Assembly (NCBI RefSeq): GCF_000613805.1
Contig: NZ_BAJR01000034.1
Span: 1-36,895 of the forward strand
From: Phocaeicola paurosaccharolyticus JCM 15092
Lineage (GTDB): Bacteria > Bacteroidota > Bacteroidia > Bacteroidales > Bacteroidaceae
Direction of reading: 5' to 3'
Length of the DNA: 36,895 nt
The notes beneath the pieces are model-generated. The model saw nothing but the letters and a program-made list of their open reading frames with translations. It was not told where the DNA came from and did no database searches. Positions 13,891 to 23,712 of the stretch are shown here, in pieces. Both the position numbers and the translations under genes were made by a program. Every line of letters starts with the position of its first letter. Within the stretch, counting starts at the first letter, position 1.

Positions 13891-16587
13891 ATGACCCTAT
13901 ACGTAATATTATTCTTTTTCGCCCTTCTCGGAGGCATGGCTCTTTCTGTAGCCGCCTTCGGAACGGGTGGCAAACGCAAGAAAATCTTTCAGGATATCTA
14001 TTTCTCCGTGGAAGATACTAACGGTGTGGGCATAATCTATACCAAAACAGGAGAATACTCAGCAGTGTTGAAACTAACCAATCCGGTTCAAAAGTATTCA
14101 GCCAATATTGACAGCTATTATGAGTTTACCCATCTGTTCTCCGCTTTAGTACAGACTTTGGGTGAAGGCTATGCCATCCATAAACAGGATATTTTTACCA
14201 GAAAGCAGTTTGAAGCCGATGATGATAGCCCAAAGGAGTTCTTGTCAGAATCCTACTTCCGCTACTTTACAGGTCGTACCTATACGGATAGCGAATGCTA
14301 CTTAGTCATCACACAGGAAGCTAAGAAAAGCAGACTGTTCTCTTACGATCCAAAGAAGTGGAGAAATTTCTTGGTCAAGATTCGTAAGGTACAAGACCAA
14401 TTGCGAGATGGTGGCGTTAAAGCCGAGTTCTTGAATAAGAAGCAGACCAATGAATATGTTGACCGCTACTTCGCCATGAACTTTACCGACAAGACTATCT
14501 CCATGAGCAATTTCAAGGTTGATGATGAGTGTGTCGAGATGGGCGACAAACGCTGTAAAGTATATAGCTTGGTCGATGTGGATTACGCCAACCTACCGGG
14601 TATGGTGCGCCCTTTCTCCAATATCGAGGTGAATAACACTTCCATGCCTGTTGATTTGCTTTCTCATATTGATAGCATTCCCGGAGCAGAAACAGTCATC
14701 TACAATCAGATGATATTCATGCCCAATCAAAAGCGTGAGTTATCCCTGTTGGATAAGAAGAAAAACCGCCATTCAAGCATTCCAAATCCATCTAATGAAA
14801 TGGCAGTGGAAGACATCAAACGAGTACAGGAAATCATCGCCAGAGAAAGCAAACAGCTTGTCTATACCCATTACAACTTGGTCGTATGCACAAACATTGA
14901 TACGGATATTCAGAAATGTACTAATCATCTTGAAAATCAGTTTGGTCGTATGGGCATCCATATCAGCAAACGTGCCTATAACCAGTTAGAATTGTTCGTG
15001 AATTCATTCCCTGGCAACTGCTATGGAATGAGTGAAGATTACGATCGATTCCTAACGTTGAGTGACGCAGCCACTTGTCTTCTCTATAAGGAGAATATCC
15101 AGCATAGTGAAGATACACCATTGAAAATTTGCTACACAGACCGTCAAGGTGTACCCGTGGCGATTGATATTACTGGTAAAGAAGGACGTAACAAGCTGAC
15201 AGACAATAGTAATTTTTTCTGTTTAGGGCCAAGCGGAAGCGGTAAGTCCTTCCACATGAACAGCGTAGTACGACAACTTTGGGAGCAGAATACCGATGTA
15301 GTAATGGTCGATACGGGTAACTCTTATGAAGGACTTTGTGAGTATGTTGGTGGTAAGTATATCAGCTATACTGAAGAGAAACCAATTACAATGAACCCTT
15401 TCCGTATCAAGCGAGAAGAGCTCAATGTGGAGAAGACAGGATTTTTGAAGAATCTGATACTGCTCATTTGGAAAGGTTCTCAGGCAACCATCAGCAAGAC
15501 CGAAGACCGGTTGATAGATCAAGTCATCACCGAATACTACGATGTCTATTTCAATGGATTTGATGGATTCACGCCACCACAACGAGAGGATTTACGACAA
15601 AGTCTTTTGGTGGATGATAGAAACAACAATCGCAATCATCAAGAAACGGATGAACAACAAGAGCAACGTATCGACAAAGAGATTGATTCAATAGAGTCAA
15701 GACGCAAGGAACTCAAAGTAGAAACCCTTTCGTTCAATACATTCTATGAATACTCGGTGCAACGTATTCCTGATATCTGCCATGAGAACAATTTGACTGG
15801 TGTAGATATCTCTACATACCGCTACATGATGAAAGACTTCTATAGAGGTGGTAATCATGACAAGACTCTGAATGAAGACATGGATGGTTCACTGTTCGAT
15901 GAAACTTTCATTGTATTTGAGATTGATGCTATCAAAGATGATCCATTGCTTTTCCCGATTGTAACGCTCATTATCATGGATGTGTTCCTACAGAAAATGC
16001 GTATCAAGAAGAACCGAAAAGTATTGGTTATCGAGGAAGCGTGGAAAGCGATAGCTAGTCCGCTGATGGCTGAGTATATCAAGTATCTCTACAAGACAGC
16101 TCGTAAGTTTTGGGCATCCGTGGGCGTGGTAACTCAAGAGATTCAAGACATCATCGGAAGTCCTGTTGTCAAGGAAGCCATCATCAACAATTCAGATGTG
16201 GTCATGCTCCTTGACCAAAGCAAGTTTAAGGAACGCTTCGATAATATCAAGGCTATCCTTGGTTTGACCGATGTAGATTGCAAGAAAATCTTCACCATCA
16301 ATCGCCTGGAGAATAAGTCTGGAAGAAGTTTCTTTCGAGAAGTCTTCATACGTCGAGGAACCACCAGTGGCGTATTTGGTGTAGAAGAACCAAGAGAATG
16401 TTATATGACCTATACTACCGAAAGAGCCGAAAAAGAAGCCTTGAAACTCTACAAGAAAGAACTCCATTGTACACACCAGCAAGCTATCGAAGCCTACTGC
16501 AAAGACTGGAATCTTTCAGGCATTGATAAGTCCTTAGCATTCGCACAAAAGGTGAATAATGAAGGTAAAGTGCTGAATCTTACCTAA
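13891..16587 (+). CDS. traG: Conjugation ATPase TraG (VirB4 family)
   Basis: An 898-residue VirB4-type ATPase that powers pilus assembly and substrate transfer at the inner membrane. An N-terminal hydrophobic helix (about residues 2-22, LYVILFFFALLGGMALSVAA) anchors it, followed by the VirB4 N-terminal domain. Walker A is GPSGSGKS at about 446-453, and the Walker B region is VLVIEEAWKA near 711-720. A charged, glutamine-rich insertion lies near 575-610. Length, order and motifs fit TraG of Bacteroidetes conjugative transposons. Upstream are the VirB3-like gene and two small paralogues, downstream three secreted proteins. It looks intact. Confidence 0.93.
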   Translation: MTLYVILFFFALLGGMALSVAAFGTGGKRKKIFQDIYFSVEDTNGVGIIYTKTGEYSAVLKLTNPVQKYSANIDSYYEFTHLFSALVQTLGEGYAIHKQDIFTRKQFEADDDSPKEFLSESYFRYFTGRTYTDSECYLVITQEAKKSRLFSYDPKKWRNFLVKIRKVQDQLRDGGVKAEFLNKKQTNEYVDRYFAMNFTDKTISMSNFKVDDECVEMGDKRCKVYSLVDVDYANLPGMVRPFSNIEVNNTSMPVDLLSHIDSIPGAETVIYNQMIFMPNQKRELSLLDKKKNRHSSIPNPSNEMAVEDIKRVQEIIARESKQLVYTHYNLVVCTNIDTDIQKCTNHLENQFGRMGIHISKRAYNQLELFVNSFPGNCYGMSEDYDRFLTLSDAATCLLYKENIQHSEDTPLKICYTDRQGVPVAIDITGKEGRNKLTDNSNFFCLGPSGSGKSFHMNSVVRQLWEQNTDVVMVDTGNSYEGLCEYVGGKYISYTEEKPITMNPFRIKREELNVEKTGFLKNLILLIWKGSQATISKTEDRLIDQVITEYYDVYFNGFDGFTPPQREDLRQSLLVDDRNNNRNHQETDEQQEQRIDKEIDSIESRRKELKVETLSFNTFYEYSVQRIPDICHENNLTGVDISTYRYMMKDFYRGGNHDKTLNEDMDGSLFDETFIVFEIDAIKDDPLLFPIVTLIIMDVFLQKMRIKKNRKVLVIEEAWKAIASPLMAEYIKYLYKTARKFWASVGVVTQEIQDIIGSPVVKEAIINNSDVVMLLDQSKFKERFDNIKAILGLTDVDCKKIFTINRLENKSGRSFFREVFIRRGTTSGVFGVEEPRECYMTYTTERAEKEALKLYKKELHCTHQQAIEAYCKDWNLSGIDKSLAFAQKVNNEGKVLNLT

Positions 16588-16658
16588 AGTAGTAATATAG
16601 TAATAACGTATAATAGCATATTAGTTGTATAGTAGTAACACAAAAACGTAAACTAGCA

Positions 16659-19274
16659 ATGCATAGATTCCTACTCATAGTGGTCCTATTATTGGTTGGC
16701 ATACAGCGTATGTCAGCCCAATACTATCGTATCAACTACGATACCAAAACCATTGCTGCCATGTCTGGTGCGTATGGAACGGAAGCTGCTGCAGAATCCT
16801 ATTACAACAATCAGGTACAGGACATCTTGAAGCATTACGAAACAGCAAGTGCTGCAGTTGCAGGAATCTATTCATCCAAGTACATGGATAGAAAAGCCCT
16901 CACCACTTTAGGTTTGTGGGCATCTGCCGAAGAAAACTATTACTATCGCAGAATCTATAATATGGTATCGGCGAAAATCATGCCGAAGATTTGGACTGTT
17001 TCGGGATTGATGTTGAAGAAACCTGCCAATGCGATGTATTGGGGAAGTTATCTGATGAAGACTTGTAATGACACCAAAAATCTATGTATGCAGTTTGAAT
17101 CGGTCGTAACCAACAGCCGTCTTTCTTTCAAGGATATTGTATTTCTGGAATTAACTCCGGAGGTGCGAGCAATATTTGATTTAACTAATGCAGGTATGGA
17201 TTGGAAAGGTTTCATTGACAATCTAAGCAATGTGAGTGGAAACTTCACCAAGGAAAATCTTGCCAGTGATATTGACCAACTCTATAATACAGGTGTAAGC
17301 CTGATTAGTTCAGGAGCAGGAAATGCGGAAGGCTCAATTATCGGTAACAACTCTTTTAATGGTAATGTGACTAGCAAGGCTACGGCAATCTTCAATATCG
17401 CAAAAAATTCCTATGGAATGTTCAATAATCTGGAGAATAATCTTGGAGGAACACTCATAGGACTTATGGGTGGACAGGCTGATGTGAATCAGCTATTCAA
17501 TGTAGCCAATTACAATATGACTTCTTGGCTGACTGATTATGATCAAGAGTCTTTGGGCAGATACTACACCCAACGTTGGTATATCTACCGACGTGATGCA
17601 GGTTCTGTCATTCTATGTGATTACGAACCACCTACAGGAAAAGACGATATTATCAATGGACCACATTGGACACGTTTCGATACAAAAGATGCCAATTTCT
17701 ATCCTAATTCAACTCAGACGGAACAGATACTTCGTAATTCTGAGAATTATGCAGGATGGTCAAGAAGCAAAGTTGCGCAGTTGAACAACTCAAAAGATGG
17801 TTTCAATTACGACATGGATTACTGGAGAAGTTCCTATATCATTACAACCAATGGCAAACAGAGTAAGAAAGCCTATGCCTATTCAATCACTGTTACCAAA
17901 AGTTGGAATACTGTAGAGGAATCCTATGAAGAGTACTTCGATTCGTATTCGATGGACTTGAACACATTCAGAGCTCAAATGAATGTAAAGTTGGCTGAGC
18001 TGAATGACAATGAAGATGGTTACACCTATTACATTGGAACAGATGCAAAGAACTACTACCAAGCCTCTGATGCCTCCAAGTTGAAAGGATGTGAGAATGT
18101 AATCATCTCTGTAACCTGTACCGATGGCGTATCGTTGGGTGAAGGTACTACTCAATATAAATGTCGCACCTGTGGTGGCTCATTGAATGCCCATACCAAG
18201 GAATGTGTAATGCAAACCACTCTTACAGGAAATGATCAACTGGATACTTCTGAATTGGATGAAATGGAATCGGATGCCAAGAAGCACGCTACTCTACTCC
18301 AGTCTCAGATAGATGCTTTGGAGAAAGAAAATGCCTCTATCATAAAGCAGATAGCATCTTCTACCATAGAACAAGCTGCTACATTAAGACAGAAATATAA
18401 TGCCAATAAAGCAAAGATTAATGAGCTTCAAGCTGAATTGGATATCTGGAATAAGAAGCTTGAAGAAATCGCTCAGGCTAAAGCTGAAGCGAATCAAGAT
18501 AATGCCGTTCAGACTGACGAATATTACAGAATCCCAGCAATCATGCAGGACTGTAAAAATGCCTATAACCTGACTTGGCAAGAGGATGGTTGGTGGGAAG
18601 GTTATACCTACTGCAGAAAAGCAACAATGCCAAACATAAAAGGTATTGTAACTTTTTCAGCGACAGTTTCAATCGCGCGAAAACCAAAGTATTTCTTAGG
18701 TATCAAGATTCATCGAGCTATCATTCAGATTTCGTGGCAACTGACCTCTGAATATACAGACACCGAGGTGGTCGATATCCTTGAATTGAATCCTGATGAT
18801 GATGAACGAAAGAAAGTGCAGCTAGTCAACAACCGAGTTTCTGAAATAGCTCGTCAATACCCGAACTGTAAAGTAAGTACAGAGTACATCAAATCAGAAC
18901 CTGCTGATACCGATAACACCGAAGATACCTATCATTTGCTGTGGTCTTCTGACCGTTTGGAAGTAGCACGTGAGATAGATAGCCGATTAACTCAAATCTA
19001 TGCTGACTTGGTGAGCCTTGAAAAGATGATGTACTATCGCTTGAATATTACCGATGTGTGGAATCGTATAGGTCCAAGAATCAATGATGAACAAGGAAGG
19101 CATCAAACGATTTTGGAGGAAAGTCTCGAAAGGTGGATGAATAATGCCACAGAAGCTGCAAAATCAGGTAACAGTAATAGGTCCAAACAAGAAGGAAGAA
19201 AGCCTGTCGGTCAAATGACAGAACCAGATCCATCACCGACAATCAAATCAGAGGAGGAACCAGAACATGAATAG
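16659..19274 (+). CDS. Large secreted conjugation-operon protein with coiled coil
   Basis: An 871-residue exported protein. The signal peptide (about 1-20) ends at RMSAQ. The N-terminal part (about 20-130) is helical. Further on are a glycine-rich, asparagine-rich stretch (about 225-275), aromatic-rich central domains, a Cys pair CRTCGG near 506-511 and another Cys near 519 that could be a metal or disulfide site, and a coiled coil (about 545-615) with strong heptads (LLQSQIDALEKENASIIKQI). The C terminus carries an SLERW motif also seen in the next two products. I cannot place it in a named family with confidence. A periplasmic or surface channel component in the place of VirB5/TraI-type proteins is likely. 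Its stop overlaps the next gene by 8 bases. Confidence 0.7.
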   Translation: MHRFLLIVVLLLVGIQRMSAQYYRINYDTKTIAAMSGAYGTEAAAESYYNNQVQDILKHYETASAAVAGIYSSKYMDRKALTTLGLWASAEENYYYRRIYNMVSAKIMPKIWTVSGLMLKKPANAMYWGSYLMKTCNDTKNLCMQFESVVTNSRLSFKDIVFLELTPEVRAIFDLTNAGMDWKGFIDNLSNVSGNFTKENLASDIDQLYNTGVSLISSGAGNAEGSIIGNNSFNGNVTSKATAIFNIAKNSYGMFNNLENNLGGTLIGLMGGQADVNQLFNVANYNMTSWLTDYDQESLGRYYTQRWYIYRRDAGSVILCDYEPPTGKDDIINGPHWTRFDTKDANFYPNSTQTEQILRNSENYAGWSRSKVAQLNNSKDGFNYDMDYWRSSYIITTNGKQSKKAYAYSITVTKSWNTVEESYEEYFDSYSMDLNTFRAQMNVKLAELNDNEDGYTYYIGTDAKNYYQASDASKLKGCENVIISVTCTDGVSLGEGTTQYKCRTCGGSLNAHTKECVMQTTLTGNDQLDTSELDEMESDAKKHATLLQSQIDALEKENASIIKQIASSTIEQAATLRQKYNANKAKINELQAELDIWNKKLEEIAQAKAEANQDNAVQTDEYYRIPAIMQDCKNAYNLTWQEDGWWEGYTYCRKATMPNIKGIVTFSATVSIARKPKYFLGIKIHRAIIQISWQLTSEYTDTEVVDILELNPDDDERKKVQLVNNRVSEIARQYPNCKVSTEYIKSEPADTDNTEDTYHLLWSSDRLEVAREIDSRLTQIYADLVSLEKMMYYRLNITDVWNRIGPRINDEQGRHQTILEESLERWMNNATEAAKSGNSNRSKQEGRKPVGQMTEPDPSPTIKSEEEPEHE

Positions 19275-19998
19275 ACTATTCGGATTAGTATTAACTGCAC
19301 TTCTATCCCTACCATCCTTTGTCTGGGCACAAAGTGATCCTGCGGCATTGGAAGCATATATCAATGACCATAAGCAGGTAAGAAGCCTATTGTTGGCTCG
19401 TTCTACTTTGGAAATGAGTAATCAACTATTACACGACTATAGTAAAACGGCTGCCGTAGAATACAAAGATTTGAATGTAGAACTGGACAAATATACCAGA
19501 GCGTTCGATGTGATTGATGTACTCTATCAATCTCTTCGTACCTCGATGAATATGTATGATACCTACAACAATGTCTCTGATAGAATCAGTGACTACAAAA
19601 ACTTGTTGGAGGATTACAATGAGGAAATCATAAAGAGAGGGAAAATCAGAATGATAGATACGCTGATTATCAGTGTAAACAAGAGAATGTTGGAGCGAGT
19701 ATATGGAGAAGGGAAACAGCTCTACAAATCTGTTTCTGATTTGGTTTTGTATGCAACAGGTGTAGCAGCCTGTTCTACCAATGACCTAATGTTGACTATG
19801 GCATCCATCAACATGTCGCTTGACAACATTGAGCTCACTTTGAATAGAGCCTACTTCGAGACATGGAAATTTATCCACCTCCGCATGAGGTACTGGAAAG
19901 AAGCTACCAATATAAACAGGTCAAAACTTGAGATTACCAATGATGCTTTGGATCGTTGGAAAAGATCAAGTCACGACGCATTGATAAAGAAAAAATGA
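19267..19998 (+). CDS. Secreted helical conjugation protein (TraI/VirB5-like position)
   Basis: A 243-residue exported protein with signal peptide ending at FVWAQ (about residue 22). The mature part is almost entirely helical with heptad-like spacing (SRL/LDKY/ISDYKNLLEDYNEEI), as in VirB5-type and TraI-type proteins of Bacteroidetes conjugation systems. The C terminus carries ALDRWKRSS, like the neighbours' SLERW and ALNRW motifs. It overlaps the upstream gene by 8 bases and the downstream gene by 4 (ATGA). A periplasmic pilus-tip or assembly factor is likely; the exact family is not certain. Confidence 0.7.
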   Translation: MNRLFGLVLTALLSLPSFVWAQSDPAALEAYINDHKQVRSLLLARSTLEMSNQLLHDYSKTAAVEYKDLNVELDKYTRAFDVIDVLYQSLRTSMNMYDTYNNVSDRISDYKNLLEDYNEEIIKRGKIRMIDTLIISVNKRMLERVYGEGKQLYKSVSDLVLYATGVAACSTNDLMLTMASINMSLDNIELTLNRAYFETWKFIHLRMRYWKEATNINRSKLEITNDALDRWKRSSHDALIKKK

Positions 19999-20723
19999 AG
20001 AAACTATATGGACTTATCGGACTTAGCTGTATTGCTCTGACTTCTCAGGCTCAGAGCGTAAGTTACAGCCATGATGCATCAAAGATGAACCAGGTTACAG
20101 TAATGGAGATCGGTTCTGGCACACTGACACCAGACTATTACTATTGGCTGCTACATAACAGCTATAAGAAAACAGCCAGTGAAAAGAACAAACTGGGATA
20201 TAGAACGCTCTCTGGTTTGAATGTTTACAACCAAGTAGAGATGGCAGAATCTCTTGACTCAGCAATGGTAAAACGAGCCAAAATTGAAGCATTGAATATA
20301 GCAGACCGTCAAGGAGGGGCATTAGACATTGCTTGGAAAGTGGAAGGTGAAAAACTTACCAACAAGCTAAATGACTACAAGAAAAACATTGATCGCATTT
20401 TGGGTGCAGGTGGTTCTCCTGATAATCAGGAACGGTGGAAAGACTATTATAATATATATATGTGCGCCATCAAGGCCACACAGGATGCTTACATGCCAAA
20501 TGCACAACGCAAAAAAGAGTACCTGCGTATCTATGCAGATATATGCAGGCAAAATGAGACATTGGTAAAGTACGTCGTCAGACTGTACAATAACAACCAA
20601 ACTAGCGAACTACTATCTGGTACATATAATAAACCTAATAGAGTTGCAGCCATTGCCGCTTCTGCTTTGAATCGCTGGAGAGAAGCCGGTTGGAATACAA
20701 GCGTAAATGGCGGCAGAGAATAA
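19995..20723 (+). CDS. Secreted helical conjugation protein
   Basis: The start is the ATG at 19995, which gives a clean signal peptide (MKKLYGLIGLSCIALTSQAQ) and an ATGA overlap with the preceding stop; the same frame is open from 19956, but those codons lie inside the previous gene. Product of 242 residues, exported, largely helical, family not recognised. It shares an ALNRWRE motif near its C terminus with the two secreted products upstream. Part of the same operon. It is probably a periplasmic channel or pilus component. Confidence 0.7.
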   Translation: MKKLYGLIGLSCIALTSQAQSVSYSHDASKMNQVTVMEIGSGTLTPDYYYWLLHNSYKKTASEKNKLGYRTLSGLNVYNQVEMAESLDSAMVKRAKIEALNIADRQGGALDIAWKVEGEKLTNKLNDYKKNIDRILGAGGSPDNQERWKDYYNIYMCAIKATQDAYMPNAQRKKEYLRIYADICRQNETLVKYVVRLYNNNQTSELLSGTYNKPNRVAAIAASALNRWREAGWNTSVNGGRE

Positions 20724-20762
20724 TGAATGGAAAAATATTAATCACAAAATAATTACACAAAC

Positions 20763-21604
20763 ATGAAAGAAACAAATCAATTTCAGATTTTCAATAGCCC
20801 CGAGTTTGGAAAAGTGAGAATCATTGTAGGTAATGATGGAGAGCCGAAGTTTAGTTTATCAGACATTTGTAAAATACTAGGTTTAGTGTCAACAAAGACT
20901 GCGCAACGTTTAGGAGATGATGTGCTTAGTAAGCACCCCATCGTAGATAGGCTTGGAAGACAGCAAATTGCGAGTTTTATTAACGAAGACGGCTTGTATG
21001 ATATTATATTGGATAGTCGCAAGCCAGGAGCAAAGAAATTCCGCAAGTGGGTAACATCAGAAGTCTTGCCATCAATTCGTAAGAATGGTGCCTACTTGAC
21101 TGAGAAAACAATCGAGCGTGCATTGAATGAACCAGACTTCCTGATTGAGTTGGCAACCAACCTCAAAAAGGAAAAACAAGCTCGTGAGTTTGCCGAGGAA
21201 CGTAACGAAGTCAGAAGGATATTATCGAGGGGCAGAAAAAAACCATTCGTGTATTGGAAGTTCGTCAGTCGTTCGTTGATTACATCATGTCCACTCCGTC
21301 AGGCGTTTGTATCACTCAAATTGCAAAAGAATACGGCACAACGGCAGTACAACTCAACAAGTTTCTTCACGAGAAAAAGATTCAGTATTGCGTAAACGGT
21401 CAGTGGCTACCCTATGCAGGCTATCAGGATAAGGGATACATGAAAAGCGTTCATGTAAGATTGGAGAATAACACCTCTCGTGAGCACTCTCAGTGGACAC
21501 AGAAAGGTCGTCTCTTCCTCTATGAATTCCTAAAGAAGTACGGTATTATTCCTGTGATGGAAAAGGAAAACAGAGTTCGTGAACTGAATTTCGATAACTA
21601 TTAA
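20763..21604 (+). pseudogene. Phage antirepressor-like gene (BRO-N + KilAC), frameshifted
   Basis: Two frames together make one phage-type antirepressor. The first (20763 on) is a BRO-N domain (about residues 1-115, with SLSDICKILGL and RKPGAKKFRKWVTSEVLPSI). The second (ending at 21604) is the KilAC/ANT C-terminal domain (about 85 residues, with ITQIAKEYGTTAVQLNKFLH and TQKGRLFLYEFLKKYGI). The shift falls near 21213-21218, in the short run AGAAGG. Adding one A there would restore KDIIEGQKKTIRVLEVRQ and a single protein of 280 residues, the family's usual size. So a 1-nt deletion, real or from sequencing, breaks the gene. It is embedded in the tra operon between secreted-protein genes and TraJ, an unusual place. 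Confidence 0.8.
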
Positions 21605-21615
21605 AAGTAAAAGTT

Positions 21616-21936
21616 ATGGATGAACAAAAACTACAAGTAGTGAACCATCCTCTCTTTAGTGAAATTCAAGTTTCCCAAGGAGAGAATGGAAACACTCTCT
21701 ACAGAGCTGCAACAGTTGCAGAATGTATTGGCATTTCTGATTATAAATCGTATGTAGGAAAAACCATCAAATCCTATTCCATTAAAATACCGAAGGTAAA
21801 TGGATTGGGTTATACCACGAAGATGCCTATCAAATTTGTAGATGAAGATGGTATTCGTTCTATGCTTCTGATTATATGCGAACAGAAGATCCATCGTGCG
21901 ATGAAGAACTATAAGACACAATTGACTAAACTTTAA
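21616..21936 (+). CDS. BRO-N domain protein, short
   Basis: A 106-residue protein that consists of a BRO-N domain alone (EIQVSQGENGNTLYRAATVAECIG ... FVDEDGIRSMLL). BRO-N domains bind DNA and are typical of phage and viral antirepressors. The usual C-terminal domain is absent, so it is a truncated or single-domain member. It follows the broken antirepressor by 11 bases and precedes TraJ by 9 bases, so it must be cotranscribed with the tra genes. It may regulate them or be a leftover of the phage-derived insertion. Confidence 0.75.
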   Translation: MDEQKLQVVNHPLFSEIQVSQGENGNTLYRAATVAECIGISDYKSYVGKTIKSYSIKIPKVNGLGYTTKMPIKFVDEDGIRSMLLIICEQKIHRAMKNYKTQLTKL

Positions 21937-21945
21937 AACAAATGT

Positions 21946-23075
21946 ATGGCTGACAATATCCTAAGCGATTTCGGTATCAATATCCTTGAAGAAGAGATAG
22001 ATGATGTCATTTTTCAAACGAATGAATTCCTCTGCGATGCCACCTTTACAGGTCAACAAGGTCCTTTTTGGTGGATTCTCCAGATGTGTATGGCATTGGC
22101 TGCACTCTTCTCCTTGGTAGTTGCAGTTCAGTTAACTTACAAGATGATGGTCAAGCATGAGCCATTGGATGTGATGAAAATGCTCAAACCTTTGGCCGTA
22201 GCGTCATCATGTGTTGGTGGTATCCTCCTGCTGATACAGGCATTACCAATAGTAATAGTAGTTGGTGCTTCTTGGACTTCTTATCCTATATTCCCAACTG
22301 TATCGGTAGTTATACGCATGATCTCTACGAAGCAGAAGCCACTCAGATTAGTGATAAGTTCACCGAAGTCCAGGAGTTGATTCATACACGAGATACCATC
22401 TATAATGGGCTACAAGCAAAAGCTGATGTAGCCCACAAAGGTAGTCAAGATCCTAATTTAACAGAAGCCACGATGGAACAAGTTGGAGTACCTCATGTAA
22501 CAAAGATGGAGGAAGAATCTAGTGAAATGTGGTTTACCTCATTAACCTCTGGTGCCATCATCTGTCTTGATAAAATAGTGATGACTTTAGCCTTGATTGT
22601 ATATCGTATAGGCTGGTGGGCGACGATTTACGTACAACAGATACTCCTTGGAATGCTGACGATATTCGGACCAATTCAATGGGCGTTCAGCCTGTTACCC
22701 AAATGGGAAGGCGCATGGGCGAAATGGATAACACGTTATTTGACGGTGCATTTCTATGGTGCTATGCTCTACTTCGTGGGTTTCTATGTTTTATTGCTAT
22801 TTGATATTGTCTTGAGTATTCAGGTCGAGAACCTTACAGCAATTACAGAATCCACAACATCCATGGTCGGATACCTCAAGAACTCATTCTTCTCGGCAGG
22901 TTATCTCATGGCCGCAAGTATAGTCGCATTGAAATGTCTAAACCTTGTTCCTGACTTAGCTTCATGGATGATTCCTGAAGGTGATACAGCATTCTCTACT
23001 CGAAACTTTGGTGAAGGTGTAGCTCAACAGGCAAAAACAACAGCTACTGGTGCAATCGGTAGCTTCATGAAATAA
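21946..23075 (+). pseudogene. traJ: TraJ (VirB6-like) channel protein, frameshifted
   Basis: Two overlapping frames make one TraJ-like polytopic membrane protein. The 5' part (21946-22380) has two membrane helices and a KHEPLDVMKMLKPLAVA segment typical of TraJ of Bacteroidetes conjugative transposons. The 3' part (to 23075) continues with LDFLSYIPNCIGSYTHDLYE, a polar region and several hydrophobic helices. The change of frame falls around 22255-22275 and needs one extra base for an intact protein of about 376 residues, so a 1-nt deletion is likely. I found no slippery heptamer for programmed -1 shifting. VirB6-like proteins form the inner-membrane channel, so if the lesion is real, transfer should fail. 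Confidence 0.8.
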
Positions 23076-23094
23076 CATTTTAAACGCAAAAACA

Positions 23095-23709
23095 ATGGTA
23101 ATAAAGAACCTTGAAAATAAGATAAGACTCGTCACAATCATCTGTGGCTTCTTTTTGTTGGGCTGTATCATCATCAGCGTATCATCTATCTGGACTGCCA
23201 AAACCATGGTGAATGATGCCCAACAAAAGATCTATGTTTTGGATAGCAATGTGCCTATCCTGGTACAAAGAACAACGATGGAAGAAACACTTGATGTGGA
23301 AGCTCGAAGTCATATTGAAATGTTCCATCATTTCTTCTTCACACTTGCACCAGATGACAAGTATATCAAATATACGATGAATAAAGCCATGTATCTCGTA
23401 GATGAAACAGGATTGGCTCAGTATAATACCTTGAAAGAAAAGGGATTTTACAACAACATCATGGGTACGAGTGCTGTATTCAGCATCTTCTGCGACAGCA
23501 TTAATCTTGATGAGAAGAAAATGGAATTCACTTACTATGGTCGCCAACGTATCGAACGTAGAACAAACATTCTGACCCGTGAGCTGGTAACAGCAGGTAA
23601 GTTGAAACGTGTGCCAAGAACGGACAACAACCCTCATGGTCTCTTGATTGTGAACTGGAGAACGCTTCTCAATAAGGATATCGAACAGAAAACCAAAGCA
23701 AACTACTAA
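23095..23709 (+). CDS. traK: TraK conjugation protein (VirB8-like)
   Basis: A 204-residue bitopic inner-membrane protein with a short cytoplasmic N terminus, one membrane helix (about 13-34, VTIICGFFLLGCIIISVSSI) and a periplasmic domain. It matches the TraK family of Bacteroidetes conjugative transposons, which takes the place of VirB8 in the transenvelope complex. The gene lies between TraJ and a TraL-like gene, the standard order, and ends 3 bases before the next start. It appears intact. Confidence 0.88.
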   Translation: MVIKNLENKIRLVTIICGFFLLGCIIISVSSIWTAKTMVNDAQQKIYVLDSNVPILVQRTTMEETLDVEARSHIEMFHHFFFTLAPDDKYIKYTMNKAMYLVDETGLAQYNTLKEKGFYNNIMGTSAVFSIFCDSINLDEKKMEFTYYGRQRIERRTNILTRELVTAGKLKRVPRTDNNPHGLLIVNWRTLLNKDIEQKTKANY

Positions 23710-23712
23710 TCT

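Noticed and set aside
15223..15582. Long antisense frames inside the VirB4 gene and others (for example 487-909, 23182-23637, 25381-25758)
   Set aside because: They lie opposite strong genes, show no recognisable domain and no start context of their own, so they are shadows.
22209..22320. Programmed -1 frameshift in TraJ
   Set aside because: No X-XXY-YYZ slippery heptamer with downstream structure is visible in the overlap. A 1-nt deletion is simpler.
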